From: Hydrogenophaga sp.
GTDB lineage: Bacteria; Pseudomonadota; Gammaproteobacteria; Burkholderiales; Burkholderiaceae_C
Assembly (NCBI GenBank): GCA_020723845.1
Contig: DYIC01000002.1
Location: 1 to 64,000, forward strand
Reading direction: 5' to 3'
DNA: 64,000 bases
Within the stretch, counting starts at the first letter, position 1, and every line of letters begins with the position of its first letter. The notes beneath the pieces were generated by a model. The model made no database searches. It was not told where the DNA came from and saw nothing but the letters and a program-made list of their open reading frames with translations. The position numbers were made by a program, and so were the translations under genes. Positions 49,962-60,467 of the stretch are shown in pieces.

Positions 49962-50041
49962 GGTGTCTCTCCACGGGCGCTCGCGGCCCTAGTGTCACCG
50001 ACTCGGGGGCACACCCACCACCGGTCCGGGGGGTTGGGGTT

Positions 50042-50721
50042 TTAGTACGCCACCGGCACCGGGTCCAGCGAGCGCCAAATATACCAAGTCGCCACGCTGC
50101 GGTACGGGGCCCAGGCGGCCGCCACCTCACGCGCGTCGCTGCGGCTGACGGGCTCGCCCGAAAAATAGCATTGGCTGATGCCGCGCAGCAAACCCACGTC
50201 GTCCAGCGGCAACACGTCCGGCCGCATCAGGTGGAAGATGAGAAACATCTCCGCCGTCCAGCGACCGACGCCGCGAATCGCCACCAGCTCACGGATGATG
50301 GCCTCGTCGTCCATGGCGTGCCACGCCGCCGGGTCGATCCGGCCCTCGGCAAAGTGGCGCGCGAGGTCATGCAGATACTCGACCTTGCGCGCGCTCAGCC
50401 CCGCGGCGCGCAGCGTGTCGTCGGGGCACGCCAGCACCGCATGCGGCGTGCAGTCACCCACGCAGGCCAGCAGCCGCTCCCACACCGACTGCGCGGCTTT
50501 GACCGAGATCTGCTGGCCCACAACGCTGCGCGCGAGCGTACCGAACGGATCGCCGCGCGACTGCAGGCAAGCGCCGGCAAACTGCGGGATCAGGCGCGCC
50601 ATGACGCGGTCGCGACCGACCAGGTGCGTGCACGCCTCGCCCCAGTAGGGGGGCACGACACCGCCTGCCGCCGGGGGATCCCGGTCCAGCGCGGCCCCGC
50701 GACGTTGTCCGGCGGCGGCAG

Positions 50722-50725
<4 letters not shown>
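50042..50725 (-). CDS. DNA-3-methyladenine glycosylase II (AlkA-like)
   Basis: 227-aa HhH-GPD base-excision enzyme that removes alkylated purines. The helix-hairpin-helix and catalytic aspartate lie in [17 protein letters not shown] and [12 protein letters not shown]. There is no N-terminal Ada-like or AlkA beta-domain, and no Fe-S cluster. The start is GTG at 50725, overlapping the cysS stop as GTGA. Coupling with cysS is a convenience of packing rather than an obvious pathway. Confidence 0.88.
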
Positions 50726-52095
<1,370 letters not shown>

Positions 52096-52132
52096 GGCAA
52101 AACGGGGCCCAGCGAGTCATGAACCCGCGGGC

Positions 52133-52138
52133 TACAAT
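52133..52138 (+). promoter_or_regulatory. -10 element for the TPR-cyclophilin-lpxH-mtfA run
   Basis: TACAAT 28 bp before the TPR gene start. It is the only good -10 seen before a run of four closely spaced rightward genes. A CACAAT on the other strand (52155-52160) may serve cysS. Confidence 0.45.
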
Positions 52139-52165
52139 CAGTGCAAAGGCGCGTATTGTGCACCG

Positions 52166-52765
52166 ATGCCCGAGTTGATTCATCCCCCCTCCCCCACCAC
52201 CCAGCGGCCCCCCCGCCGGCCGCGTGTGCCACGCCTGGGTGCGCTCGCGCTGCTGAGTCTGGCACTGGGCGTGTTGTCGCCTGCGCTGGCGCAATCCGCA
52301 TCACCGGCCGCGCCGTACGCCGACGTCCAGCGCCTCATCGCCACCCAGTCCTGGCCGCTGGCGCAGCAGCGCCTGCAGCAGTGGCTGCAGGATCATCCCG
52401 GCGACCCGCAGGCCCGCCTGCTGCTGGGCGTGGTGCTGGCCGGCCAGGGCGACGTCGACGCGGCGCGCCAGGTGTACGAAGCGCTGATCCAGGCCTACCC
52501 CGAACTGCCCGAACCGCACAACAACCTGGCGGTGTTGCACGCGGCGCACGGTCGGCTGGCCGAGGCACGCGCAGCGCTCGAAGACGCCATTCGCGCCAAC
52601 CCCGACTACGCCACGGCCCACCGCAACCTGGGCGACGTATACGCCCGGCTGGCGCTGGGCCACTGGCAGCGCGCGCTGGCGCTACAACCCGACATGCCCG
52701 AGTTGCGCGAGCGCGCGCAGGCGCTGCGCTCGCTGCTGCAGCCGCCTGTCCCGGCCACTCGTTGA
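52166..52765 (+). CDS. Exported TPR-repeat protein
   Basis: 199-aa protein with a signal peptide (hydrophobic core about 24-42, cleavage near ALAQS) and tetratricopeptide repeats (about 50-165, for example PEPHNNLAVLHAAHGRLAEA and YATAHRNLGDVYARLA). It probably acts as a periplasmic scaffold. It is first in a run with a cyclophilin and lpxH. No catalytic motif is visible. Confidence 0.82.
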   Translation: MPELIHPPSPTTQRPPRRPRVPRLGALALLSLALGVLSPALAQSASPAAPYADVQRLIATQSWPLAQQRLQQWLQDHPGDPQARLLLGVVLAGQGDVDAARQVYEALIQAYPELPEPHNNLAVLHAAHGRLAEARAALEDAIRANPDYATAHRNLGDVYARLALGHWQRALALQPDMPELRERAQALRSLLQPPVPATR

Positions 52766-52786
52766 CCCTCGACCGCTTTGCTTGCC

Positions 52787-53443
52787 ATGCATCGTCCGAC
52801 ACCACCCGTGCACCGCCGCGCCCTGCTGGGCCTGCTGGCCTGCGGCGCCGCCGTGGGCTGGACCGCCGCGCGCGCCCAAGCCGCGCCCACCCCGTCCGGG
52901 GCGAAAAGCCCCTCCTCCACCGGAGCCCGTTCCATGAACCCCCAAGTCGAACTCCACATCGCCGGCCACGGCGTCATCACGCTCGAACTCGACGCCGCCA
53001 AGGCGCCCAAGACGGTCGAAAACTTTTTGCAATACGTGCGCGACGGGCATTACGACGGCACGATCTTTCACCGCGTCATCGATGGCTTCATGATCCAGGG
53101 CGGCGGCTTTGAGCCGGGCATGAAGCAAAAGCCCACGCGCGCGCCGATCGAAAACGAAGCCACCAACGGCCTGAAAAACGACCGCTACACGATCGCGATG
53201 GCGCGCACGCAAGCCCCGCACTCGGCCACGGCGCAGTTTTTCATCAATGTTGCCGACAACGGGTTTTTGAACCACACCGCCCCCACCCTGCAGGGCTGGG
53301 GCTACGCGGTGTTCGGCAAGGTCAAATCCGGCACCGAGGTGGTCGACGCCATCCGCAAGGTGGCCACCGGACGCCGGGGCTTCCACGACGACGTGCCGCT
53401 GCAAGACGTGGTGATCACCAAGGCCGTTGTCGTCAACCCCTGA
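52787..53443 (+). CDS. ppiB: Cyclophilin-type peptidyl-prolyl isomerase, possible dual start
   Basis: Cyclophilin with catalytic-core motifs [31 protein letters not shown] and GYAVFGKV. From ATG 52787 it is 218 aa with an N-terminal signal-like region ([20 protein letters not shown], cleavage near RAQA). From ATG 52934, which has its own GGAG site, it is a 169-aa form like cytoplasmic PpiB. The two starts are in frame, so one gene may give exported and cytosolic enzymes. It follows the TPR gene by 21 bp. Confidence 0.9.
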   Translation: MHRPTPPVHRRALLGLLACGAAVGWTAARAQAAPTPSGAKSPSSTGARSMNPQVELHIAGHGVITLELDAAKAPKTVENFLQYVRDGHYDGTIFHRVIDGFMIQGGGFEPGMKQKPTRAPIENEATNGLKNDRYTIAMARTQAPHSATAQFFINVADNGFLNHTAPTLQGWGYAVFGKVKSGTEVVDAIRKVATGRRGFHDDVPLQDVVITKAVVVNP

Positions 53444-53462
53444 CGGCGCACCGGCGCCTGCC

Positions 53463-54281
53463 ATGGACGGCCCCACGCTGCGCGACCGCATCGATGCGCC
53501 GACCACTTGGCGCCGCGTCGACTGCGTGTCGGATGTGCACTTGCACGCCCAAGACCCAGCAACCGCACGCGCTTGGTTGTCGTACCTGGCTGCCGCCCCG
53601 TTCGATGCGCTGCTGATTCTGGGTGACCTGTTCGAGGTATGGGTGGGCGACGACGTGCTGACGGCCGACCCGGCCCTCGACCCCGAGATCGCCTTCGCAC
53701 AGGCGCAGGCGGGCGCGATCGGCGCCCTGGCGCGTCGGCGGCCCGTGTACGTGATGCACGGCAACCGTGACTTCTTGTTGGGTGCCGCCTTTGCCGCCGC
53801 CACGGGTGTCGAGCGGCTGGCCGACCCGACCCGGCTCGAGTGGGGCGGCGTGCGTTGGCTGCTCAGCCACGGCGACGCCTGGTGCCTGGACGACGGCGAC
53901 TATCAGGCGTTTCGCGCCGAGGTGCGCGCCGCGCCTTGGCAGGCGGCGTTTTTGGCACAACCCCTGCCGCAGCGGCTGCAGCAGGCCCGCGCCCTGCGCG
54001 AACGCAGCCAAGCGCACCAGGCCCGGCAACGGGCCAGCGGACGCCCGCCCACCGACGTCGATGCCGCCACGGCCGCGCGCGCCGTGGCCGACGCGGGCGC
54101 GGCGGGGCTGATCCATGGACACACCCACCGCCCTGGCGCGCACCGCCTGCCGGGCGGCGCCTGGCGCTTGGTGCTCAGCGACTGGGACGCGGCAGCCCAC
54201 CCGGCGCGACTGCAGGTGCTCAGCCTGGATGCGCAGGGCGGCTGGCAGGCGCGCGCCCTGCCCGACGCCCTGGCCCCATGA
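53463..54281 (+). CDS. lpxH: UDP-2,3-diacylglucosamine diphosphatase
   Basis: 272-aa peripheral-membrane metallophosphoesterase of lipid A synthesis that cleaves UMP from UDP-diacylglucosamine. Metal-site motifs are SDVHLHA, LGDLFEVWVGDD, HGNRDFLLG, SHGDAWCLDD and HGHTHRPGAH. Start ATG 53463; a TTG 36 bp upstream is within the cyclophilin gene. Its stop overlaps the mtfA start as ATGA. Confidence 0.94.
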   Translation: MDGPTLRDRIDAPTTWRRVDCVSDVHLHAQDPATARAWLSYLAAAPFDALLILGDLFEVWVGDDVLTADPALDPEIAFAQAQAGAIGALARRRPVYVMHGNRDFLLGAAFAAATGVERLADPTRLEWGGVRWLLSHGDAWCLDDGDYQAFRAEVRAAPWQAAFLAQPLPQRLQQARALRERSQAHQARQRASGRPPTDVDAATAARAVADAGAAGLIHGHTHRPGAHRLPGGAWRLVLSDWDAAAHPARLQVLSLDAQGGWQARALPDALAP

Positions 54282-55237
54282 GCGTCACCGCCCCCACACC
54301 AGACCCGGATTGGATGCGTGGACTGCGGCGGCTCGCCCGCACATGGCGGCGCTGGCTGCAGCGCTGGCAGCGCCGTCGGCGTGCCCAGCGCGGCGACGGC
54401 AGCGCCATCCCGGACGCCTTGTGGAACCCCGTGGTGGCGGCATTGCCGCCGCTGCAGGCGCTCGACGCCAACGAGCGCGCACGCCTGCGCGACCTGTGCG
54501 CCGCCTTTTTGGCGCGCAAAGAGTTCAGCGGCGCACACGGGCTGGTCGTCGACGATCGCATGGCGCTGCTGGTGGCCGCGCAGGCGTGCCTGCCGCTGCG
54601 CCACCGCGGGCTGGCGGCGCTGGCGTGGTACGACGATTTCGTCGGTATCGTCTTGCACCCGGACGAGGTGGTGGCCCCCCGCCGCGTGCGCGACGACGCG
54701 GGTGTGGAACACATTTACGAAGAAGAACTGGCCGGCGAGGCCATGCAGGGTGGCCCCATCGTGCTGGCGTGGCCGCGCGTGCAGGGCGCCAGCCCCACCG
54801 CGCCGGGAGTCGGCCACAACTTGGTGATCCACGAATTCGCGCACGCGATCGATCTGCACGGCAAACCACTGGGCCAGCCCGCTGATGGTTGCCCGCTGCT
54901 GCCGCCCGGTTTTTTGGGGCTGTCCGACGCGCAGGCGCGGCGCCATTGGCACGACGTGCTGCACGAGGCGCTGGCGGTGCACCGCGAGCGCGTGGCCCTG
55001 CACGAGCGCTTCGGCGGCCCAGCCCCCTGGCTGGACGCGTATGGCGCCGAGTCACCGGCGGAGTTCTTTGCCGTCGCGTGCGAGGCGTATTGCGTGGCGC
55101 GCGAACGGCTGGCAGCCGAGCATCCGCGGCTGGTCGAGCTGTTCGATGCGTTTTTCGGCCGCCCACCCGATGCGACCACGGGCACGGGCGCGGGCGGGTT
55201 GGGTGACCGCAGCGTCAGCGGCGCAGCAACACCCTGA
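54278..55237 (+). CDS. mtfA: Zinc-dependent peptidase MtfA
   Basis: 319-aa M90-family metallopeptidase. The zinc site is H185-E-F-A-H189, with a downstream Glu in ESPAEFFAVACEAYC. In E. coli MtfA interacts with the Mlc repressor and affects glucose transport; that link is not certain here. It is coupled to lpxH by ATGA and overlaps the DUF349 gene antisense by 23 bp. Confidence 0.88.
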   Translation: MSVTAPTPDPDWMRGLRRLARTWRRWLQRWQRRRRAQRGDGSAIPDALWNPVVAALPPLQALDANERARLRDLCAAFLARKEFSGAHGLVVDDRMALLVAAQACLPLRHRGLAALAWYDDFVGIVLHPDEVVAPRRVRDDAGVEHIYEEELAGEAMQGGPIVLAWPRVQGASPTAPGVGHNLVIHEFAHAIDLHGKPLGQPADGCPLLPPGFLGLSDAQARRHWHDVLHEALAVHRERVALHERFGGPAPWLDAYGAESPAEFFAVACEAYCVARERLAAEHPRLVELFDAFFGRPPDATTGTGAGGLGDRSVSGAATP

Positions 55238-57755
55238 GCGCGGCCTGCAGACGCCGCTCGGCCGCCGGGTCGTGCGCACTGGCCAGCACCTGCGCCACGT
55301 CCTGCGTCCAGGTCTCGGCGGGGCCGGGCTCGTGTCGGCGCGTCAGCAGCTGCAACTGCAATTGGCGCCGGGCGTCCAGGTGCTCGGCTGGGGTCGGCAC
55401 CTCGGCCGCGATCTCCAGCCGCAGCAAGGCCTGCATCGCCTGGGCCGCATCGGCGGGGGGGCGCTGCAAGGCTTGCACCCAGGCGCTGCGCGCCGCCGCG
55501 GCCTGGCGCCCGCCCAACTGCTGCGCCGCGGGTATGCGGGCCGGGTCGCGCGTCGCCCAGGCGGCCAGCAGCGCCGACAACGCCTCGCCCTGGGTACGGG
55601 CGGCCAACTGGCGCAGCTTTGCCTCTGCCTGCTCGAGGGCCTGCCGCTGGGCTCGAAACGCCGCATCCCCCAAACGCGGGCGTGGCGCCACATCGCTGCG
55701 CGCAGGGCGCGGCGGCCGCTGCGCGCGCAGCGACGCGCCCTTGTCTGCGGGCCCACTGCGCGCCGCCACCGGGGCAGCACCGGGGCGATCGTCACCCCGG
55801 CGCGCGACCACGGGCCGTGGCCCGGCACCCGCCGCTTCGGGCGTGGCGGCACTGGCATCCGGCGCCGACTCGGCCGGGGCAGCCGCCGCGCTCACCGGGT
55901 CCTCGTCGGCCACCCCTTCGCCCTCGGCGGCCGCGCGCAAGGCCGCCATGGCGGCGCGGATCTGCTGCGCGTCGTCGCTGGCGCACGCTGCCTCCAGCGC
56001 CCGGGCCGCGTCGAGCACGGCGGCGTCGAGCCGGCTGGTGACGGCCTGCGCCTTGTCGCGCTCGGCGCTCTTGCGGGCAAAGGCGGCGTCGATGGGCTGG
56101 CGGAATGCCTCCCACAGCTTTTGTTCCTTGCGGCGATCCAGGGGCACGCGGTGCGCCTCTTCCTGCCAGCGCTGCTGCAGCGCTTTGACGGCATCGAGCC
56201 GCAGGCGCGGCTCGGCAGCCAGCGCCTGGGCCTCAGCAATGAGCGCCTGCCGCCGCGCCACGCTGTCGGCCTGCGCCGCCTCGATCCGCTCGTGGGCCGC
56301 GGCCATCGCCGCTTTCCACAGCGGCTGCAGCTCGGCAAAGGTCTTTTCACTCACGTGGCCGCCCTGGCGCCAGCGTTCGGCAAAGGCATGCAAATCGCGC
56401 AGCTGCGCGCGCCAGTCGTCGCTGTCGGCGTGGGCGGCCGTCCAAGCCTTGACCTCCTCGATGAGGGCCAAGCGCGCCTGGCGCGCAGCTTCGTTTTGCG
56501 CTTTGAGCTCGCGCCGCCAGGCCTCCACCGCCTGATACGCCTGGTTGCATGCCTCGTCGAAGCGCTTCCACAGCGCGTGGTTCGAGGTGCCCCCCTGGTC
56601 GATTTGCTTCCACTGCTCGCGCAGCTGCCGGATCGTTTCCTGCAGCTTGCGCCCGGTGGGGCGCTCGGTCTCCGGCCCCTGGGTCAGGGCCAGCGCCTGG
56701 GCCAGCAGCCCCTCGCGCAACTGGTCGGCGCGCCAGCGCTGCCAGTCTTCCAACTCTTTGGCCTTGGCCAACGCCGCTTGGGCGCGTGCCTCGAGCTCGG
56801 GGCCCGCATGGCGACCGTGCACTTTGACCGCATGGCGCAGTTCACCGGCGTAGCGCCCCATCGCCTTGGTGTGGCCCTCGGCCAGCTCACGCTCCAGCGC
56901 CTCGATGGCCGGCAGCAACACCGACTGCGCCAACGCCTGCACCGCCTTCGGCACGGGCACAGCGCTTTCCTCGCGCGCGGGCGATGGCTCGCCGCGCGCG
57001 GCGCGAATCTCGTCGGCCCAGACCGGCACGCCGGGCAGGGGCGCTTGGCCGTCGGCCAGCGCCGCCACCGCCTGCGCCAGCGCGGCATCGAAAGCTTGCC
57101 ACACCGCCTCGAGCTGCTGGCGTGCGCCGTCGAGCTGGGCCGGGTAGCGCGGATCAAGATCCGCCCAGCCGGGCGACTCGACCAACGCCGCTGCGCGCTG
57201 CTGCCAGTCCTGCACGTCTTGGGCCAGCGCGTCGCGCGCGGCCTGCGCATCAGCCACCGGTTTGGTCGACAGCAGGTCGATGCGCTGCACGAGCAGCCCC
57301 GCCGCTTCGCGTTCGACCTGGATGCGGGTTTGTAAATCTTCGATCGCCTTCATGCGTTCACTCAGGCGCTGGCGCAGGCCCGCCAGCGGCTCGCGCGACA
57401 GCGGCGCACCGGCCTTGGCAGCGTCGCGCTGCCAGGCCATGGCGTCGGCCAGATTCAGGCGCGGCGCGGCCAGCAAGGCCTCGGCACGGGCCGCCCACTC
57501 GGCGGCAATGGCGTCTTGTGCACGCGCGCGGCGCCGCTCGTCGAGGCGCTCGCGCACCAGCTTGGCCGCCCCTTTGTCGCGCCCCGCGAGTTCGCGGTAG
57601 ACCTCGGACAACGCCTCGATCGAGGGGTCGGTCGCCAGCCAGTCGCGCAGGCGGGCCGCACGCTCGCCGGAGGTGGGCGCGGTGAAGGCGCCGCCGGTGC
57701 GCTGGTCGAGTTCGGACAAAGTGGCTTTCGCGGAGGAAGATTCGGACGCGTTCAC
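55215..57755 (-). CDS. DUF349 repeat protein
   Basis: 846-aa largely helical, Ala/Arg/Glu-rich protein with several DUF349-type repeats in its middle (around Trp-rich EQWKQIDQGGTSNHALWKRFD, RWQEEAHRVPLDRRKEQKLWEAF). A long acidic, Ala/Pro-rich linker (about 610-690) divides two helical parts. The GTG at 57755 is chosen because relatives start near this point; GTG 57860, overlapping the CBS-gene stop, is an alternative. Function unknown. Confidence 0.78.
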   Translation of the reverse strand: MNASESSSAKATLSELDQRTGGAFTAPTSGERAARLRDWLATDPSIEALSEVYRELAGRDKGAAKLVRERLDERRRARAQDAIAAEWAARAEALLAAPRLNLADAMAWQRDAAKAGAPLSREPLAGLRQRLSERMKAIEDLQTRIQVEREAAGLLVQRIDLLSTKPVADAQAARDALAQDVQDWQQRAAALVESPGWADLDPRYPAQLDGARQQLEAVWQAFDAALAQAVAALADGQAPLPGVPVWADEIRAARGEPSPAREESAVPVPKAVQALAQSVLLPAIEALERELAEGHTKAMGRYAGELRHAVKVHGRHAGPELEARAQAALAKAKELEDWQRWRADQLREGLLAQALALTQGPETERPTGRKLQETIRQLREQWKQIDQGGTSNHALWKRFDEACNQAYQAVEAWRRELKAQNEAARQARLALIEEVKAWTAAHADSDDWRAQLRDLHAFAERWRQGGHVSEKTFAELQPLWKAAMAAAHERIEAAQADSVARRQALIAEAQALAAEPRLRLDAVKALQQRWQEEAHRVPLDRRKEQKLWEAFRQPIDAAFARKSAERDKAQAVTSRLDAAVLDAARALEAACASDDAQQIRAAMAALRAAAEGEGVADEDPVSAAAAPAESAPDASAATPEAAGAGPRPVVARRGDDRPGAAPVAARSGPADKGASLRAQRPPRPARSDVAPRPRLGDAAFRAQRQALEQAEAKLRQLAARTQGEALSALLAAWATRDPARIPAAQQLGGRQAAAARSAWVQALQRPPADAAQAMQALLRLEIAAEVPTPAEHLDARRQLQLQLLTRRHEPGPAETWTQDVAQVLASAHDPAAERRLQAALRVLLRR

Positions 57756-57856
57756 GGTTGGGGCGCGGTCTGGCCGCTGGGCAAGACGGGTGACGAAAAA
57801 GAAAACGAGGATGGCGGCATCGCGCGTGCGTGCCGGTGCCAACGCCTTATTGTCGC

Positions 57857-58552
57857 TCACCCGGCCCACAGGTCGAGCGGCGGGTCGTGCACCACGGCCT
57901 TGAGCACGTCGCTGCGCGAGACGAAGCCGATCAATCCGCCCGCCTCGCTGACCACCGGCAGCCCCGGCAATCCCGTGACCAGCAGCGCCAACGCCAGGCG
58001 CCGCAGCGGGGTTTCGGGGGTGACGGCGGGCACCGGGGTGATCATGATGGCCGCCAGAGGCTGCGCCAGAAAGCTGCGCCAGACCAGGACGCTGTCCTCC
58101 GGGCGGGGCAGGCGCTCCGGGCTGAGCAGCTGGCCACGGGTAAACAAGCCCACCAGCCGCCCCTGCGCATCGAGCACCGGGGCCTGTCCCACGTCCTGCT
58201 CCGCCAGGCGGCGCCAGCCATCGGCCACCGTCATGCTCTCGTCGACCGTGACGGTCTGCGCCGCCATCACGTCCCGCACATGCTCCAGCGGGTGGCGCTG
58301 CGGCGCGGGGTGCTGCACCTCGCCATACGCCTGCACGGCCGCGGCGGCGGGCCGCGGCAGGGGCGGCGCCGCACCGTCGCGCGCGTGCGCCCGCTCCGCC
58401 AGCAACGAATAGCCACTGTCGGCAAAATCAGGCCGGTCCACCGGCGTCGACAGCGCCCGCACGCGCGCGGACTGCAGCGTGGGCAACACGCGCCGCAGAT
58501 CTTCGATCGGGCCGCGGTACATCAGGCCCGAGGTGCCGTAGATGGCCAGCAT
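57857..58552 (-). CDS. CBS-domain protein
   Basis: 231-aa protein with an N-terminal region of about 90 residues and two CBS domains (about 95-150, VRDVMAAQTVTVDESMTVAD, and 165-225, IMITPVPAVTPETPLRRLA). CBS pairs bind adenosyl ligands and sense energy state. The start is ATG 58552 behind GGAGGG; an in-frame GTG 6 bp upstream is inside that ribosome site. It lies just upstream of the DUF349 gene and is probably cotranscribed. Confidence 0.83.
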   Translation of the reverse strand: MLAIYGTSGLMYRGPIEDLRRVLPTLQSARVRALSTPVDRPDFADSGYSLLAERAHARDGAAPPLPRPAAAAVQAYGEVQHPAPQRHPLEHVRDVMAAQTVTVDESMTVADGWRRLAEQDVGQAPVLDAQGRLVGLFTRGQLLSPERLPRPEDSVLVWRSFLAQPLAAIMITPVPAVTPETPLRRLALALLVTGLPGLPVVSEAGGLIGFVSRSDVLKAVVHDPPLDLWAG

Positions 58553-58610
58553 GTTCACCCTCCAGTGCGCAGCGCCGCCGCGTGGCTGCCCCGACTGCGG
58601 GGAGAGGCCG

Positions 58611-59837
58611 TCAGTCGGGCAGGAACAGCGCCTGCAGATCGCTCAACCAGTCGAACCCCAGCGCGCTGGGTGCCACCCAGCCGTCGTCACGCACGACCAG
58701 CCAGCCGCGCTCGCGCGCCTGTTCGATCGTCGCCGATACCGCCTTCATCGGCAAGCCCGTGCGTTCACTAAAGGTGCGCAGCGCAAAGCCGTCGCGCAAG
58801 CGCAGCGCGTTGAGCATGAATTCGAAGGGCAGGTCGCGCGCCGTGACCTCGTGTTGCTGCGCCACCGGCTGGCCCGCCAGCGCCTGCTCGACATAGCGCG
58901 CCGGGTCACGCCAGCGCACCTGGCGCATGATGCGCTCGGCAAAGCTGAGTTTGCCGTGCGCCCCGGCGCCGATGCCCAGGTAGTCGCCAAACTGCCAGTA
59001 GTTGAGGTTGTGCCGACAGCGATGCCCGCGCCGGGCATAGGCAGAGACCTCGTAGCGCTGCAGACCGGCGGCCGCCGTGCGCTCGGTGATCGCGTCCAGC
59101 ATGGCCGCTGCCGTGTCGTCGTCCGGCAGCACCGGCGGCTGGTGCGCAAACGCGGTGTTGCGCTCGATCGTCAGGTGATAGACCGACAGGTGCGGCGGCG
59201 CCACCGCCAACGCCACGTCCAGGTCGCGCTGCAGGTCGGGCAAGGTCTGCCCGGGCAGCGCGTACATCAGGTCGAGGTTGAAGGTCTCGAAGTGGCGCGC
59301 CGCCTCCTCGACGGCCGCGCGGGCCTGCGCCGCGTCATGCACGCGTCCGAGCGCGCGCAAAAAGCGGTCGTCGAAGCTTTGCACCCCGATGCTCAGCCGC
59401 GTCACGCCAGCGGCGCGAAAGGCAGCGAAGCGCGCGCGCTCGAACGTACCCGGGTTGGCCTCCAGCGTGACCTCGGCATCCGGCTCCAGCGGCAGGCGCG
59501 CGCGCACCTGCGACAGCAGCTCGCCGATGACCTCGGGGTCGAACAGGCTGGGCGTGCCGCCGCCGATGAAGACGCTGACCACCGGCCGCCCCCACACCTG
59601 CGGCAGGCTCGCCTCCAGATCGACCAGCAGCGCGCGCACATAGTCGCGCTGAGGCAGCGGCCCGCGCTGGTGCTTGGCCGCCCCCCACTCGTGCGAGTTG
59701 AAGTCGCAGTACGGACACTTGCGCAGGCACCACGGCAGATGGATGTACAGCGCCAGCGGCGGCAGGTGCGTCAGACGGAGCTGACCCGGGCGCTGCCACT
59801 GCAGCACCGCCTCGGCAGCGACCGGCGTCGGGCTCAT
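58611..59837 (-). CDS. hemW: Haem chaperone HemW (radical SAM)
   Basis: 408-aa radical SAM protein related to HemN that delivers haem rather than oxidising coproporphyrinogen. The cluster cysteines are C37, C41 and C44 in PWCLRKCPYCDF. IGGGTPSLF and RLSIGVQSFDD are further family blocks, and a C-terminal HemN_C domain (about 300-400) is present. The start overlaps the rdgB stop as ATGA. End of the rph-rdgB-hemW group. Confidence 0.93.
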   Translation of the reverse strand: MSPTPVAAEAVLQWQRPGQLRLTHLPPLALYIHLPWCLRKCPYCDFNSHEWGAAKHQRGPLPQRDYVRALLVDLEASLPQVWGRPVVSVFIGGGTPSLFDPEVIGELLSQVRARLPLEPDAEVTLEANPGTFERARFAAFRAAGVTRLSIGVQSFDDRFLRALGRVHDAAQARAAVEEAARHFETFNLDLMYALPGQTLPDLQRDLDVALAVAPPHLSVYHLTIERNTAFAHQPPVLPDDDTAAAMLDAITERTAAAGLQRYEVSAYARRGHRCRHNLNYWQFGDYLGIGAGAHGKLSFAERIMRQVRWRDPARYVEQALAGQPVAQQHEVTARDLPFEFMLNALRLRDGFALRTFSERTGLPMKAVSATIEQARERGWLVVRDDGWVAPSALGFDWLSDLQALFLPD

Positions 59838-60463
59838 GGCTGCGGCCACGCGCGCTCCTGCATCAACGCCAGCATCGCACGTGCAGCACGTCCGCGGTGG
59901 CTGTGCGCATTCTTGACGTCAGTGGGCAGCTGGGCGAAGGTGCAGCCGAACGTGGGCAGAAACATGACCGGATCGAAACCGAAGCCGCCCTCACCCACTG
60001 GCTCGTGGGTGATCACCCCCTCGACCCGGCCCGTGGCCACCAGCGGCTCGGGGTCGTCCGCGTGGCGCAGCGCCACCAGGGTACTGACCATGGCGGCGCG
60101 CCGGTCGGTCACGCCACGCATTTGCTCCAGCAGCGCGCGCACGTTGTTGGCGTCGCTCTTGGGGTAGCCGAACTGCGTGCAGAAATGCGCGGTGTCGACG
60201 CCCGGCCGCCCCCCCCAGGCCGCGACGCACAGGCCGGCGTCGTCGGCCAGCGCGGGCAGGCCGCTGGCCGCGGCCGCATGGCGCGCCTTGGCCAGCGCGT
60301 TTTCTAGAAACGTGCGGTGCGGCTCGGGCGCCTCGGGAATGCCCAGACTGCCCTGCGTGACCAGCTCCAGCCCCAGCGGCGCGAACAAGGCCTGCAACTC
60401 CGCCAGCTTGCCCGCGTTGTTGGACGCCAGCACCAGACGGCGCGGTATGACCGGTGCGGTCAT
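59834..60463 (-). CDS. rdgB: XTP/dITP diphosphatase
   Basis: 209-aa Ham1-family enzyme that removes XTP and dITP from the nucleotide pool. SNNAGKLAELQALF, ENALAKARHAA, DDAGLCVAAW and GFGFDPVMFLP are the family motifs. It is 4 bp downstream of rph and overlaps hemW. The standard rph-rdgB-hemW order is kept. Confidence 0.96.
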   Translation of the reverse strand: MTAPVIPRRLVLASNNAGKLAELQALFAPLGLELVTQGSLGIPEAPEPHRTFLENALAKARHAAAASGLPALADDAGLCVAAWGGRPGVDTAHFCTQFGYPKSDANNVRALLEQMRGVTDRRAAMVSTLVALRHADDPEPLVATGRVEGVITHEPVGEGGFGFDPVMFLPTFGCTFAQLPTDVKNAHSHRGRAARAMLALMQERAWPQP

Positions 60464-60467
60464 CGCC

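Noticed and set aside
57756-57869. Longer N-terminus of the DUF349 protein from GTG 57869
   Set aside because: The added segment contains an odd hydrophobic run and no family similarity; relatives start near the GTG at 57755. GTG 57860 is kept only as an alternative.
58553-58558. GTG at 58558 as start of the CBS gene
   Set aside because: It lies within GGAGGGTGAAC just before ATG 58552, which has ideal spacing.
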